NCBI GenBank assembly: GCA_002415845.1 | Contig: DIAR01000045.1 | Coordinates: forward strand, 5,289 to 20,777 | Direction: 5' to 3' | Source: Candidatus Woesebacteria bacterium UBA5073 | GTDB lineage: Bacteria > Patescibacteriota > Microgenomatia > UBA8517 | Length of the DNA: 15,489 nt | Part shown: in pieces, positions 4,878 through 12,758 of the stretch | Position numbering within the stretch: the stretch's first letter is position 1 | How the letters are laid out: each line of letters opens with the position of its first letter | Made by a program: the position numbers and the translations under genes | Notes under the pieces: generated by a model | The model's database searches: none | Told to the model about the DNA's origin: nothing | What the model saw: the letters and a program-made list of their open reading frames with translations, nothing else

Positions 4878-6402
4878 TACCACCTTTTATTTAAAGTATC
4901 GGGGACAGACGATTGACCAGATTGATATTGCCGAAATCAGGGAATCGCTTTCCAAAATTGTTCATTCGGGTAAAATTCCCCACGCTTTTCTTTTTTCCGG
5001 GCCCAAGGGGATCGGTAAAACTTCAGCCGCCAGGATTTTGGCCAAAGCGATAAACTGCGAAAAGCCGGTTAAAAAAGAAGGTTGTGGCAAATGTGATCAG
5101 TGTGAAAGTATCGCCAGGGGCGTCAATATTGACGTAATTGAATTGGACGCGGCCAGTCATCGGGGAATTGATGATGCCCGGGTGCTGCGGGACGCCGTCA
5201 GGCTTTCGCCGGCTAAAGCCAAAAATAAAGTTTACATTATTGACGAAGCGCACATGTTAACGGCCGAAGCCTCAAACGCCCTTTTAAAAACGCTGGAGGA
5301 ACCACCCGAACATGTTTATTTTATTTTGGCTACCACCAATCCGGAAAAGTTAATCCCGACCATCCGTTCCCGGGTGACCAATATTCTTTTTCGCAAAGCC
5401 ACTCCCGAGGAGGTGGTGAGAGCCTTAAGACGGGTTGCCAAGGGAGAAAAGATAAAAGTAGAAGATGAGGAACTTGGCCTTTTTGCCGAGAAAGGCGGCG
5501 GTTCGTTCCGGGACAGCGTTAAATTGTTTGAGCAGTATGTGGCCGAAGGTAAATCTTTTAAGGAGGAAAACGTTAAGGCTTTTCTTTTTAAAAATAAAAT
5601 CTTTGATTTGGAAGCCTTTTTTGCCCTCCTTTTGGCCAAAAAGAGCGGGGAAATAATTTCGGAAATAGAAAAGGTAATTGCCGACGGGGGTTCGATTGAG
5701 GAATTAAACCGCGACCTTTTGGATCGGTTAAGAATAGCCCTTTTAACTCTGGCCGGGGTTGAGGATAAACCGCTGACCGGTTTTTCCAAGAACGATCTTT
5801 TGATTCTTATCAATCTTTTCCAAAAGGCTTATCTGGATTTGAAAGTTACTCCGGTTGAACAATTGCCTTTGGAGGTGGCGGTTATTATCTGGTGCGGGAA
5901 TAGCGATGAGGTTAACGAAACGCAGGAGAAAGAGGAAGAGGAACCGAAGAAAGTTGAAGAAGTGGTCGTTATAAAAAAAATGGAAGAGGTGGTGATACCC
6001 GATATTCAAACTGAAGGTGTGAAGACTAATTTGGATGAAAAAGTAAAAACAGCATTAAAGGAAGTTTCCGATGATGTTTGGAAAAGTATTCTTTCGGCCG
6101 TTCGTCCGATTAATACTTCGATTGAAGCGCTTCTCCGGGCGGCTAGGCCGATCGGTTATGACGGCAAAAGCCTGACCTTGGGCGTTTTCTATAAATTTCA
6201 CAAAGAAAGATTGGAAGACATCAGAAACCGCAAAATTCTTGAAGATGTGGTCGAAACGGTGATGGGTAATAAAATCAGGGTTGTCTGTACCTTAACGGAA
6301 CAGCCGCCGAAAAAAGAGGTGGTTGAAGAAAGTAAAGCCGTTTTGACGGAAGGAGAGGATAAAGATATAATAAAAATCGCCGAAGAAATTTTCGGCAACT
6401 AA
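4870..6402 (+). CDS. dnaX: DNA polymerase III gamma/tau subunit (clamp loader)
   Basis: Motor subunit of the clamp loader, opening the sliding clamp at primer-template junctions. The ATG at 4870 is chosen (510 aa) over an in-frame ATG at 4810 deep inside ybeY, because FYLKYRGQT directly after 4870 is the usual DnaX start. Walker A is GPKGIGKTS (44-52; the family usually has GTGKT). The zinc module is Cys63, Cys72, Cys75, Cys78. Walker B is DEAH (125-128), sensor 1 is ATTNPEKL, and the Arg-finger motif is TIRSR (164-168). Domain III ends near PLEVAVIIWC (about 350). A Glu/Lys-rich linker follows, then a C-terminal domain (about 395-490). An A8 run at 5973-5980 (codons ATA AAA AAA ATG, residues 368-371) falls in the linker and may produce a gamma-like short form. 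Confidence 0.96.
   Translation: MSNTTFYLKYRGQTIDQIDIAEIRESLSKIVHSGKIPHAFLFSGPKGIGKTSAARILAKAINCEKPVKKEGCGKCDQCESIARGVNIDVIELDAASHRGIDDARVLRDAVRLSPAKAKNKVYIIDEAHMLTAEASNALLKTLEEPPEHVYFILATTNPEKLIPTIRSRVTNILFRKATPEEVVRALRRVAKGEKIKVEDEELGLFAEKGGGSFRDSVKLFEQYVAEGKSFKEENVKAFLFKNKIFDLEAFFALLLAKKSGEIISEIEKVIADGGSIEELNRDLLDRLRIALLTLAGVEDKPLTGFSKNDLLILINLFQKAYLDLKVTPVEQLPLEVAVIIWCGNSDEVNETQEKEEEEPKKVEEVVVIKKMEEVVIPDIQTEGVKTNLDEKVKTALKEVSDDVWKSILSAVRPINTSIEALLRAARPIGYDGKSLTLGVFYKFHKERLEDIRNRKILEDVVETVMGNKIRVVCTLTEQPPKKEVVEESKAVLTEGEDKDIIKIAEEIFGN
5973..5980 (+). other. A8 slippery run in dnaX, possible gamma-form frameshift/slippage site
   Basis: Eight consecutive A residues are read as the codons ATA AAA AAA ATG. 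A shift to the -1 frame reaches TGA at 6012-6014 after 11 codons. Loss of one A reaches TGA after four codons (WKRW). Both alternatives remove the C-terminal domain and leave domains I-III. I see no convincing downstream hairpin or close upstream Shine-Dalgarno, so transcriptional slippage, as in Thermus dnaX, is more likely than an E. coli-style ribosomal shift. Confidence 0.45.
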
Positions 6403-6409
6403 AACAATT

Positions 6410-6694
6410 ATGTTTGATAAAGTAAAACAATTGGGCGAGTTGGGAAAAATGCGTTCTCAAGCCCAAAAACTACAGAAAGAACTGGAACTTATAACCGAAA
6501 CGGTTGAGAAGGGGGATTTGATTGTTTCCGTATCAGGGGATCAGAAAGTCCGCTACATCAAAATAAACGGTGAAGACAGACGTGATCTGACCGACGCAAT
6601 TAATGAAGCCATGAAAAAAGTTCAGAAGGAATCGGCCAAAAAAATGATGGACATGGGCGGCGGCTTGTCCGGACTTCTCGGTGGTTTGAAATAA
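6410..6694 (+). CDS. ybaB: YbaB/EbfC nucleoid-associated protein
   Basis: Small dimeric DNA-binding, nucleoid-associated protein, 94 aa, near the usual 100-110. It has the family plan: N-terminal helix (MFDKVKQLGELGKMRSQAQKLQKEL), the central beta strands with the GDLIVSVSGDQKVRYIKIN core (the family normally has GGGxVxVxxxG), and a C-terminal helix DAINEAMKKVQKESAKKM followed by a Gly-rich tail. It lies 7 nt after dnaX, the classic dnaX-ybaB-recR arrangement linked to replication and recombination. The usual next gene, recR, is displaced by a glycosidase gene. There is no Shine-Dalgarno before the ATG (AACTAAAACAATT). Confidence 0.95.
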   Translation: MFDKVKQLGELGKMRSQAQKLQKELELITETVEKGDLIVSVSGDQKVRYIKINGEDRRDLTDAINEAMKKVQKESAKKMMDMGGGLSGLLGGLK

Positions 6695-6721
6695 CTTCTT
6701 TTTAAAAGCCTTCGTATTTAG

Positions 6722-6727
6722 TAGAAT
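6722..6727 (+). promoter_or_regulatory. Candidate -10 box 6 nt before the GTG start
   Basis: TAGAAT ends 6 nt before GTG 6734, the same spacing as at the cysS and ychF starts. There is no clear -35 and no TGn extension, so this is the weakest member of that set. It would make the glycosidase-recR part separately transcribed and leaderless. Confidence 0.35.
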
Positions 6728-6733
6728 GAGTCC

Positions 6734-8110
6734 GTGGGTATTTCCTTTAAAAAAACCTTCTTATTAATAATCATTGTTATTGCTTTGCCGGTGGCCGTTT
6801 ATTTGGTCGGCCAAAGAACCGGCTTTTTCAAAAAAGCCTCCGGTGTGCCCGCTAATCTGGTGGTTGATTTGGGAACTTCATACGCCGTGGCCGGTGAAGG
6901 CTGGCGCAATTTGGCTCAAGGCGGGGAAGAAAAAGGACGGATGCTCCTGCCCGTTTTGGAACAGACCAAAGCTTTAAGACCAAGATATATCAGAATTGAC
7001 CATATTTATGACCAATACGATGTGGTTACCGGCTCTTCAGGTAACTTGGCTTTTAACTGGGCTCAATTGGATTTAACCTTGAGTGATATTGCAGCCCTTG
7101 GAGCCAAGCCTTTTATTGCTTTATCCTATCTGCCGCCGGTTATTTCCAAAAGCGATATTGTCGGCGACCCTGTTTCCTGGGCCGATTGGGAAACGGTTGT
7201 TCAAAAAACGGTTGAACACATCAGCGGCTCTTTAGGGATTGACGGTGTTTATTATGAAGTTTGGAATGAGCCGGATTTATTCGGCAAGTATAAAATCAGC
7301 GGCGAGAAAAGCTACCTTAACCTTTATGGCCATTCCATAGCCGGTGCCCAAAGAGCCAAAGGGGTTAAATCATTCCGTATCGGCGGACCGGCCGTAACGG
7401 CCTTTTATGACAACTGGTTTACCGGACTTTTGAATTTCTGTTCCCAAAATAACGTCCGGATTGATTTTTATTCGTGGCACCGCTATTCCAAAAATCTGGA
7501 TGTTTTTGAGGATGATTTTTTAAGAGCCAAAAAATTATTGGTTGATTATCCGCAATACAAAAATATCGAATTAATTATTTCCGAGATGGGACCGAACAGC
7601 GAAAACGATCCCGTTTACGATAATTCCTTTGGCGCTATTCACACCATTGCTACCCTGGCTTTATTGGAAAACGATGTCCGTAAAGGCTTTTCTTTTGAAA
7701 TTAAAGACGGCCCCGGAGCCAAGCAATACTGGGGCAGGTGGGGTATTTTTACCCACGAGAAATTCGGGGCGCCGGTTGCCAAACCTCGGGCCAATGCTTT
7801 TTATTTCTTAAATAAAATGACCGGTGAGAAAATAAACGTGGCCGGTGAAGGCAGTTGGGTGAAAGCTTTTGCCAAAAAAGATAACGCTACCTTTAAAATT
7901 CTGCTGGTTAATTACGACCCGTCGGGCAAGCATTATGAAGCCGTTCCCTTGAGTTTAACGAATCTGCCTTACAAGAACTTTTCTTTTAAGAGAGTGAACT
8001 TCGGTGGTGGAGGAAACGATCTTTTGGTGGCCACCGATTCCGCTACCTGGAAGACAACCGTTGAATTAAACGCCAACACGGCGGCCATTTTTGAAATTAC
8101 ACCCAAATGA
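6734..8110 (+). CDS. Membrane-anchored GH39-like glycoside hydrolase
   Basis: Probable cell-surface glycosidase of the clan GH-A fold, closest in pattern to GH39 (xylosidase/iduronidase-like); the substrate cannot be read from sequence. The N-terminal helix of residues 9-26 (FLLIIIVIALPVAVYLVG) is followed by a Lys-containing junction, so it is more likely an anchor than a cleaved signal. The barrel runs from about residue 42. The acid/base candidate is Glu179 in YYEVWNEPD, the nucleophile candidate is Glu284 in LIISEMGPNS, and DFYSWHRY (244-251) matches the family D-x-x-S-x-H strand. Residues after about 370 form a beta-rich C-terminal part (FKILLVNYDPSGKHYEAVPL). The start is the GTG at 6734; a nearby ATG (6726) is out of frame. 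The end overlaps recR by 4 nt (ATGA). It interrupts the ybaB-recR pair. Confidence 0.85.
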   Translation: MGISFKKTFLLIIIVIALPVAVYLVGQRTGFFKKASGVPANLVVDLGTSYAVAGEGWRNLAQGGEEKGRMLLPVLEQTKALRPRYIRIDHIYDQYDVVTGSSGNLAFNWAQLDLTLSDIAALGAKPFIALSYLPPVISKSDIVGDPVSWADWETVVQKTVEHISGSLGIDGVYYEVWNEPDLFGKYKISGEKSYLNLYGHSIAGAQRAKGVKSFRIGGPAVTAFYDNWFTGLLNFCSQNNVRIDFYSWHRYSKNLDVFEDDFLRAKKLLVDYPQYKNIELIISEMGPNSENDPVYDNSFGAIHTIATLALLENDVRKGFSFEIKDGPGAKQYWGRWGIFTHEKFGAPVAKPRANAFYFLNKMTGEKINVAGEGSWVKAFAKKDNATFKILLVNYDPSGKHYEAVPLSLTNLPYKNFSFKRVNFGGGGNDLLVATDSATWKTTVELNANTAAIFEITPK

Positions 8111-8709
8111 AAATTGCTAAACCAATCGCTTTACTGATTGAAGCTTTTGAAAAATTGCCGGGCGTGGGGCCAAAGACGGCCCAAAGACTGGCCTTTTATC
8201 TGTTGCATGTTCCCAATAGTCAGCTTCAGGAATTTGCCGAGGCCCTGTCGGATTTGAAGAAAAATACTAAACTGTGCAGTGTTTGTAAAAACGTGGGGGA
8301 GGAAGACCCCTGTCTTATTTGTTCGGATAAAGCACGCGACCGAAGTATCATTTTGGTGGTGGAACAACCGTTGGATTTGATTGCTTTTGAAAAAATCGGT
8401 CGGTATAAAGGCCTGTATCATTGTTTGCACGGCAGTATTTCACCTCTGGATAACATCGGACCGGACGAACTATATGTTGATGATTTAATAAGAAGGGTTA
8501 AAGATAAAGCCTTAAAAGAAATTATTATTGCCACTAACCCGACGATGGAGGGGGAAGCTACGGCCATGTATCTGGTTAAAAAAATAAAAGGCGAGAATTC
8601 GAAAGTTAAGGTAACAAGGCTCGGGATGGGTATCCCGACCGGAGCTGATTTGGAATATGCCGATGAAGTTACGTTAACCAGGGCGATTGAAGGCAGGAGG
8701 GAAATATGA
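8107..8709 (+). CDS. recR: Recombination mediator RecR
   Basis: Works with RecO (and RecF) to load RecA on gapped single-stranded DNA. The full-length, 200-aa product has all family parts in order: helix-hairpin-helix LPGVGPKTAQRLAFYLL (17-33), a Cys4 zinc finger (Cys57, 60, 69, 72), the Toprim domain from ILVVEQPLDLIAFEK through HCLHGSISPLDNIGPD, the ATNPTMEGEATAMYL strand, and the C-terminal IPTGADLEYADEVTLTRAIEGRR Walker-B-like ending. Its ATG overlaps the glycosidase stop and its stop overlaps the next ATG (8706), so the three genes are translationally linked. Its last codons contain the AGGAGG ribosome site of the following gene. Confidence 0.97.
   Translation: MKIAKPIALLIEAFEKLPGVGPKTAQRLAFYLLHVPNSQLQEFAEALSDLKKNTKLCSVCKNVGEEDPCLICSDKARDRSIILVVEQPLDLIAFEKIGRYKGLYHCLHGSISPLDNIGPDELYVDDLIRRVKDKALKEIIIATNPTMEGEATAMYLVKKIKGENSKVKVTRLGMGIPTGADLEYADEVTLTRAIEGRREI
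8695..8700 (+). promoter_or_regulatory. Shine-Dalgarno inside the recR 3' end
   Basis: AGGAGG falls in the Arg-Arg codons of the RecR C-terminus and is 5 nt before ATG 8706. It supports that start and suggests coupled translation. Because GRREI is a conserved RecR ending, part of the match may be coincidental. Confidence 0.55.
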
Positions 8710-9155
8710 CAGGGATAATTTCAAACACCAAGAAAAAAGGTCAAGATCTGGCTAAAGATATGGCCAGACAAATAGCCAGAGAACCTTTGGAAATACTCAA
8801 AAGTGCAGGAGAACAAGTGGTCGGAACTCAGGAAACAAAACCAGACGAACAACCGCAAGCATCTTCTGAACAAAAACCGACAACACCCAAAAACGAAGCT
8901 TTGGAAAAACATTTGGTCAGTCAGGGGCAAAGCCAAATTCAGGCATTGGAGCAGGAAATGAAAGAGATCAGAATACTTAGGGAAAACCAGGAACAACAAA
9001 AACAGGCGACTGCAAACCAACCGGCACCGGAAACGCCGGGCCCTTTAATTGAACCGACCCCCATACCCAAGAAAGGAATGTTCAGAAGTCTTGGAAGTAA
9101 ACTGCAGGCCAAAAGACAGAAAGAAAGAGTTGAAAATCCAACCAATCAGGGGTAG
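8706..9155 (+). CDS. Charged Gln/Pro-rich protein of unknown function
   Basis: A 149-aa hydrophilic protein with no enzyme motif. Residues 1-40 are an amphipathic helix-like part (KKKGQDLAKDMARQIAREPL, then EILKSAGEQVVG). The middle is low-complexity (Gln, Pro, Thr, Glu). Residues about 60-98 form a likely coiled coil (ALEKHLVSQGQSQIQALEQE and EMKEIRILRENQEQQKQ). A Pro-rich linker follows, then a basic tail (FRSLGSKLQAKRQKER). There is no signal peptide or membrane helix. It overlaps recR by 4 nt and has an AGGAGG ribosome site. The overall layout, with a basic end and a coiled coil next to recR, would suit a nucleic-acid-associated or scaffold protein, but this is speculation. cysS follows 17 nt later with its own promoter. 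Confidence 0.8.
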   Translation: MTGIISNTKKKGQDLAKDMARQIAREPLEILKSAGEQVVGTQETKPDEQPQASSEQKPTTPKNEALEKHLVSQGQSQIQALEQEMKEIRILRENQEQQKQATANQPAPETPGPLIEPTPIPKKGMFRSLGSKLQAKRQKERVENPTNQG

Positions 9156-9157
9156 CG

Positions 9158-9166
9158 TGTTAAAAT
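9158..9166 (+). promoter_or_regulatory. Extended -10 promoter of cysS (leaderless)
   Basis: TGTTAAAAT (TG, one base, then TAAAAT 9161-9166) lies exactly 6 nt before ATG 9173. Initiation 6-7 nt after the -10 box would begin at the start codon. The identical nine bases with identical spacing precede ychF. Confidence 0.65.
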
Positions 9167-9172
9167 AAAGCC

Positions 9173-10570
9173 ATGAACGATATTTATTTTTTTAATACTT
9201 TAGGCCGGAAAAAAGAAATCTTTACTCCGGTAAAAAAAGGTCAGGTCGGGATTTATTCCTGCGGCCCGACGGTTTATTGGAATCAGCATATCGGTCATAT
9301 GTATGCCTATACCCACTGGGATATTTTGGTCAGGTTTTTAAAATATATTGGCTATGAAGTTAAGTGGGTGATGAATATTACCGACGTCGGTCATATGGTT
9401 TCGGATGAAGATGCGGGCGAGGATAAAATGGAAAAAGGGGCCAAAAGAGAAAATGTTACCGTTTGGGAAATTGCCGAGAAGTATATTCAACAGTTTAAAG
9501 ACAGCTTGGAACTTTTAAACATCCAAAAACCGGATGTTCTTTGCCGGGCAACCGAACATATTGAGGATCAGATTAATTTGATTAAGAAAATTGAAGAACG
9601 CGGATTTACTTATAAAACCAAAACCGGTTTGGTTTTTGATACCGGAAAATTCTCCGGCTATGCCGATTTTGCAGGGCTTAACTTGGAACAACAGGCATCA
9701 GGTGCCAGAGTCGAAGTTGATCCGGAAAAGAAAAAACCATGGGACTTTCTTTTATGGGTCACCAATCAACCGGGTCATGTCATGCAGTGGGACAGCCCCT
9801 GGGGAAAAGGTTTTCCCGGCTGGCATATTGAATGTACGGCCATGTCGGCTAAATATTTGGGTGAAACCTTTGATATTCATACCGGGGGTAGGGAACATAT
9901 TCCGGTTCATCATACCAATGAAGTGGCCCAAAGCTATGGTGCATACGGACATAAAACGGCCAACTATTGGCTCCATAACGACTGGCTGACTTTTAAGGGT
10001 GAGAAGATCAGTAAAAGCCTTGGTAACATGATTACCGTTCAGGAACTGGTGGAGAAGGGTTTTGATCCTTTGGCCCTTCGTTATCTCATTTTAACTTCCA
10101 ACTACCGCCAGGGCCTGAACTTCACCTGGGAATCGCTGAAGGCTTCCCAAACGGCCCTGTTTAAATTAAGAGAAACGGTTAAGGCTCTTAAAAATCAGAC
10201 GCAGAGAACGGCTCTTTCAACCGAAAAAAATGCCCAGATTGATGAGTACAGGTCCGAATTCATATCAGCTCTGGCTGATGATCTGAATGTTGCCAAGGCC
10301 CTGGCAACACTTTGGGATATGCTTAAAAGCAATCTTCCTTCCGAAGATAAATATGATCTGGCCGTTTCCTTTGACGAAGTCTTGGGTTTGAAAGTTTTGG
10401 AGGAAAGAGAATTTGTTATCCCGGATGAAATAAAAGAGCTTTTCGAACAAAGAAATACCTTAAGAAAAGAAGGGCAGTATGAAGAGTCTGATCTGAAAAG
10501 AAAGTCAATTGAAGAAAAAGGGTATAAAATAGAAGATACAGCCAATGGACCAGTCATCAAACCCGCCTAA
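9173..10570 (+). CDS. cysS: Cysteinyl-tRNA synthetase
   Basis: Class I synthetase charging tRNA-Cys; 465 aa, normal length. The ATP-binding HIGH motif is at 39-42 within CGPTVYWNQHIGHMYAYTHW. The active-site zinc ligands by family alignment are Cys30, Cys221 (in HIECTAMS), His246 and Glu250 (in VHHTNEVAQS). The KMSKS loop reads KISKS at 278-282. The usual GGGxDLxFPHHENE is here TGGREHIPVHHTNE, a lineage variant that keeps the ligands. The C-terminal DALR-type and anticodon region covers about 340-465. It has an extended -10 box 6 nt upstream and no Shine-Dalgarno. Its 3' end overlaps the next gene by 26 nt, an unusually long overlap for this window. Confidence 0.97.
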   Translation: MNDIYFFNTLGRKKEIFTPVKKGQVGIYSCGPTVYWNQHIGHMYAYTHWDILVRFLKYIGYEVKWVMNITDVGHMVSDEDAGEDKMEKGAKRENVTVWEIAEKYIQQFKDSLELLNIQKPDVLCRATEHIEDQINLIKKIEERGFTYKTKTGLVFDTGKFSGYADFAGLNLEQQASGARVEVDPEKKKPWDFLLWVTNQPGHVMQWDSPWGKGFPGWHIECTAMSAKYLGETFDIHTGGREHIPVHHTNEVAQSYGAYGHKTANYWLHNDWLTFKGEKISKSLGNMITVQELVEKGFDPLALRYLILTSNYRQGLNFTWESLKASQTALFKLRETVKALKNQTQRTALSTEKNAQIDEYRSEFISALADDLNVAKALATLWDMLKSNLPSEDKYDLAVSFDEVLGLKVLEEREFVIPDEIKELFEQRNTLRKEGQYEESDLKRKSIEEKGYKIEDTANGPVIKPA

Positions 10571-11237
10571 AAATAAATTCAGTTCCTTTTTAAAAATATA
10601 CACCCTGGTGAGTATTATTCTTCTTTCGGTTGGTCTTATTGTTGCTCTTAGCGGATTGAGTAAAGCGAATAAATCGATTTCCGATTTGCAGAAACAAGCT
10701 CTTACCATTACCACCAATGAAGAAACGGGTGAAACGATTATTGATGCCTGTGGTGATACCTGTCAGGCAGAGATTAAAAGCCAGGTGGCGGCTGTTGTTA
10801 AAAACCTACCGACAACCAAACCGGTAGCCACGCAAAAACCGGTCACTCAAACCCAAACGGTTGAGAGTAAAAAAACCGGTTATCTGCCGCTGGCCGGACC
10901 GATTACTACTACCTCAACTTCCTGGGTTGATGCGGTCGGAACAGAATTTTATTTGGATTTAATCAATGATTACAACCAAGGGGCAACGGCGACCTGGGAA
11001 GCTTTCTTAAAAGTGGCCAATGCCAACGGAACGGCTTATGCCAGACTCTATGATGTCACTCACAACATTGCCGTTAACGGCAGTGAAGTGAAGATTGAAA
11101 ATAAAGATATCTCAACTCAGGTTATCTCCGGTGCTTTAAGCTTTTGGGCGGGCAGAAACCAGTATCGGGTGCAGATTAAATCTTTAAACTCCCTGGAAGT
11201 TACTTTCGGCAGTGGGCGAGTCAGAATTACCTATTAA
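10545..11237 (+). CDS. Membrane-anchored, extracytoplasmic beta-rich protein of unknown function
   Basis: A 230-aa protein of unrecognised family. A short cytoplasmic Lys-rich N-terminus is followed by one membrane helix, residues about 17-40 (FLKIYTLVSIILLSVGLIVA), then a short coiled stretch (LSKANKSISDLQKQAL). A segment with two close Cys (DACGDTCQAEI), possibly a disulfide outside the cell, comes next, then a Thr/Pro/Gln linker (about 90-112). The C-terminal domain of about 115 residues starts at TGYLPLAGPITTTSTSW, is rich in alternating beta patterns (ARLYDVTHNIAVNGSEVKIE; RVQIKSLNSLEVTFGSGRVR), and looks like a beta-sandwich, perhaps for binding. The start overlaps cysS by 26 nt and no later in-frame Met keeps the membrane helix. 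The stop abuts the next ATG directly. Confidence 0.85.
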   Translation: MDQSSNPPKNKFSSFLKIYTLVSIILLSVGLIVALSGLSKANKSISDLQKQALTITTNEETGETIIDACGDTCQAEIKSQVAAVVKNLPTTKPVATQKPVTQTQTVESKKTGYLPLAGPITTTSTSWVDAVGTEFYLDLINDYNQGATATWEAFLKVANANGTAYARLYDVTHNIAVNGSEVKIENKDISTQVISGALSFWAGRNQYRVQIKSLNSLEVTFGSGRVRITY

Positions 11238-11885
11238 ATGCCAAAAGCAGTCATCTTTGATTTAGACGGAACGGTTATCGAGAGCGAGGACGAATACGGT
11301 TCGGCCTTCAAGGATGTCCTGGCTTCATTGGGTGTGAAGACAAATGAAGAGTATCCTCACCAAGGGGGTATCGGTGTTGCCGAAAACTGGCCGGTTCTTC
11401 TTACCAAATTTAAAATAAAAACCGACAAAACGGTTGAAGAATTAACGCAATTAACACAGGCAGCCTACTTAAGAAGGATTGAAACAGTAACCCTAAAACC
11501 CGGTTTTGATATTTTTGTTAACGAATTAAAACAAACCGGAATTAAAACAGCCCTTGCTACCTCCAACCTTTGGGAAGTCGCCCAGGTACTTATAAGTAAA
11601 CTGGCTTTGGATGAGTTTTTTGATGTGGTGGTAACCGGGGAGAATGTGGTCAGAAAAAAACCGGCCCCGGATCTTTTTCTCATGGCTGCCAATAAACTAA
11701 ACGTTAATGCCAATGACTGTTTGGTTTTTGAAGATTCACCGGCCGGGGTTGAGGCTGCCAAAAGGGCATCAATGAAAGTGGTTGGAATATACCGGAGCGA
11801 GGAACACAAAAAAGATTTGATCAAAGCAGATTTGTTAATCAAGAATTTCTTTGAGGTTACACCCGAAAAAATTATCAGTCTTTAA
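11238..11885 (+). CDS. HAD-superfamily hydrolase, beta-phosphoglucomutase-like
   Basis: Cytoplasmic phosphatase or phosphomutase of 215 aa. HAD motif I is FDLDGTVIESE (nucleophile Asp8, acid/base Asp10). Motif II is ALATSN, the motif III Lys is in RKKPAPDLFL, and motif IV is VFEDSPAGVEAAKRA. The helical cap lies between residues about 15 and 85, placing it in the subfamily I group with beta-phosphoglucomutase, phosphoglycolate phosphatase and related sugar-phosphate phosphatases; the substrate cannot be assigned. The ATG immediately follows the stop of the previous gene with no intervening base and no Shine-Dalgarno, implying re-initiation from upstream translation. Confidence 0.93.
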   Translation: MPKAVIFDLDGTVIESEDEYGSAFKDVLASLGVKTNEEYPHQGGIGVAENWPVLLTKFKIKTDKTVEELTQLTQAAYLRRIETVTLKPGFDIFVNELKQTGIKTALATSNLWEVAQVLISKLALDEFFDVVVTGENVVRKKPAPDLFLMAANKLNVNANDCLVFEDSPAGVEAAKRASMKVVGIYRSEEHKKDLIKADLLIKNFFEVTPEKIISL

Positions 11886-11913
11886 AAAAAGGATTGGATG
11901 AGAACTCTGTCTT

Positions 11914-11924
11914 TGTTATACAAT
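11914..11924 (+). promoter_or_regulatory. Weak candidate promoter for the secreted helical protein gene
   Basis: TGTTATACAAT contains an extended -10-like element (TACAAT 11919-11924, or TGnTATACA). There is no good -35. It would give a leader of about 17 nt before ATG 11948, which has only a weak TGGA ribosome site. Confidence 0.3.
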
Positions 11925-11947
11925 AAATAAAGACCATTTTTGGAAAA

Positions 11948-12757
11948 ATGAAAAAAGTTTTACTTGCCCTGGTTTTAGCGGTTTTTTTGTTTATCCCTGT
12001 CAAGAGAGTACTGGTTGCGGATGAATTAACGTATGAGCGGGCTTACAGTGACTACACTTATAACCTGGCTCAGTATCAGAAAGCCTATGCCGATTATCAA
12101 CTGACCAGAACTCAGTATTTAACTTCCCAGACCTTGGGTAACCAAACGGCAGCTCAGGAAGCAACGCTTCGGATGCTTCAGACCCGGGACGAAGTCGTTA
12201 AAACGCATCTGACGGCCCTTCGAATGAAGATCTCCGATACGGAAGGCATATCAGGATCCGAGAAAGAACTTTACTTCTCGCAAATCGATCAGGAAGTGAA
12301 ATGGTACGATACTCACAAGACCAATCTGCCTTCAACCGGCTCGCTGGACGATTTGGTTGATGATTCGGCCAAAGCGGAGGATCGTTACAAAAGCACCATC
12401 CTCATCATGTATAACGGTCTGGCAGCCGTTTCTTTGGGGAAAGTAGTGAACTACCAGAACAATTTGGCGACAACCATTTCCGAACTTAAAACCAAAATCT
12501 CCGAAATAAGGATGAACGGGGATAAAGATACGACTAAAACGGAAAGATGGGTCTTGGAGGTTGATAACCGCTTAACCAGAAGCAAAGATAAAATTACCGA
12601 AGCCAGAACGCTTCTTTTTAAAATGAAAAGTGACTCAAGGGATCAATTGTCAATTTTCAACAGTGCCCAGTTTAAAGCCGGAGAAGGACTGCAGTTTTTG
12701 AAAGAAGTTGATAATTATCTGGTGGAAATCATTAAAGAGTTAAAAACAGCCGACTAA
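11948..12757 (+). CDS. Secreted Tyr-rich helical protein of unknown function
   Basis: A 269-aa protein with a signal peptide: MKKVLLALVLAVFLFIPVKR and probable cleavage after VLVA at about residue 24. The mature start is striking: Tyr recurs about every third or fourth residue over residues 28-60 (YERAYSDYTYNLAQYQKAY, then ADYQLTRTQY), giving a helix with an aromatic stripe. The rest is mostly helical and charged, with likely coiled coils at about 60-105 and 170-265 (LATTISELKTKISEIRMNGD; LTRSKDKITEARTLLFKM), separated by a Gly/Ser/Asp linker near 128-140. There are no Cys and no enzyme motifs. It is probably an envelope or surface-layer-associated structural protein (inference). It is followed after one base by a membrane-protein gene, suggesting a joint envelope role. 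Confidence 0.85.
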   Translation: MKKVLLALVLAVFLFIPVKRVLVADELTYERAYSDYTYNLAQYQKAYADYQLTRTQYLTSQTLGNQTAAQEATLRMLQTRDEVVKTHLTALRMKISDTEGISGSEKELYFSQIDQEVKWYDTHKTNLPSTGSLDDLVDDSAKAEDRYKSTILIMYNGLAAVSLGKVVNYQNNLATTISELKTKISEIRMNGDKDTTKTERWVLEVDNRLTRSKDKITEARTLLFKMKSDSRDQLSIFNSAQFKAGEGLQFLKEVDNYLVEIIKELKTAD

Positions 12758-12758
12758 T

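Noticed and set aside
5316..5813. A 165-codon minus-strand frame opposite dnaX
   Set aside because: A Ser/Lys/Leu-rich antisense shadow of a strongly conserved gene, with no promoter or ribosome site.
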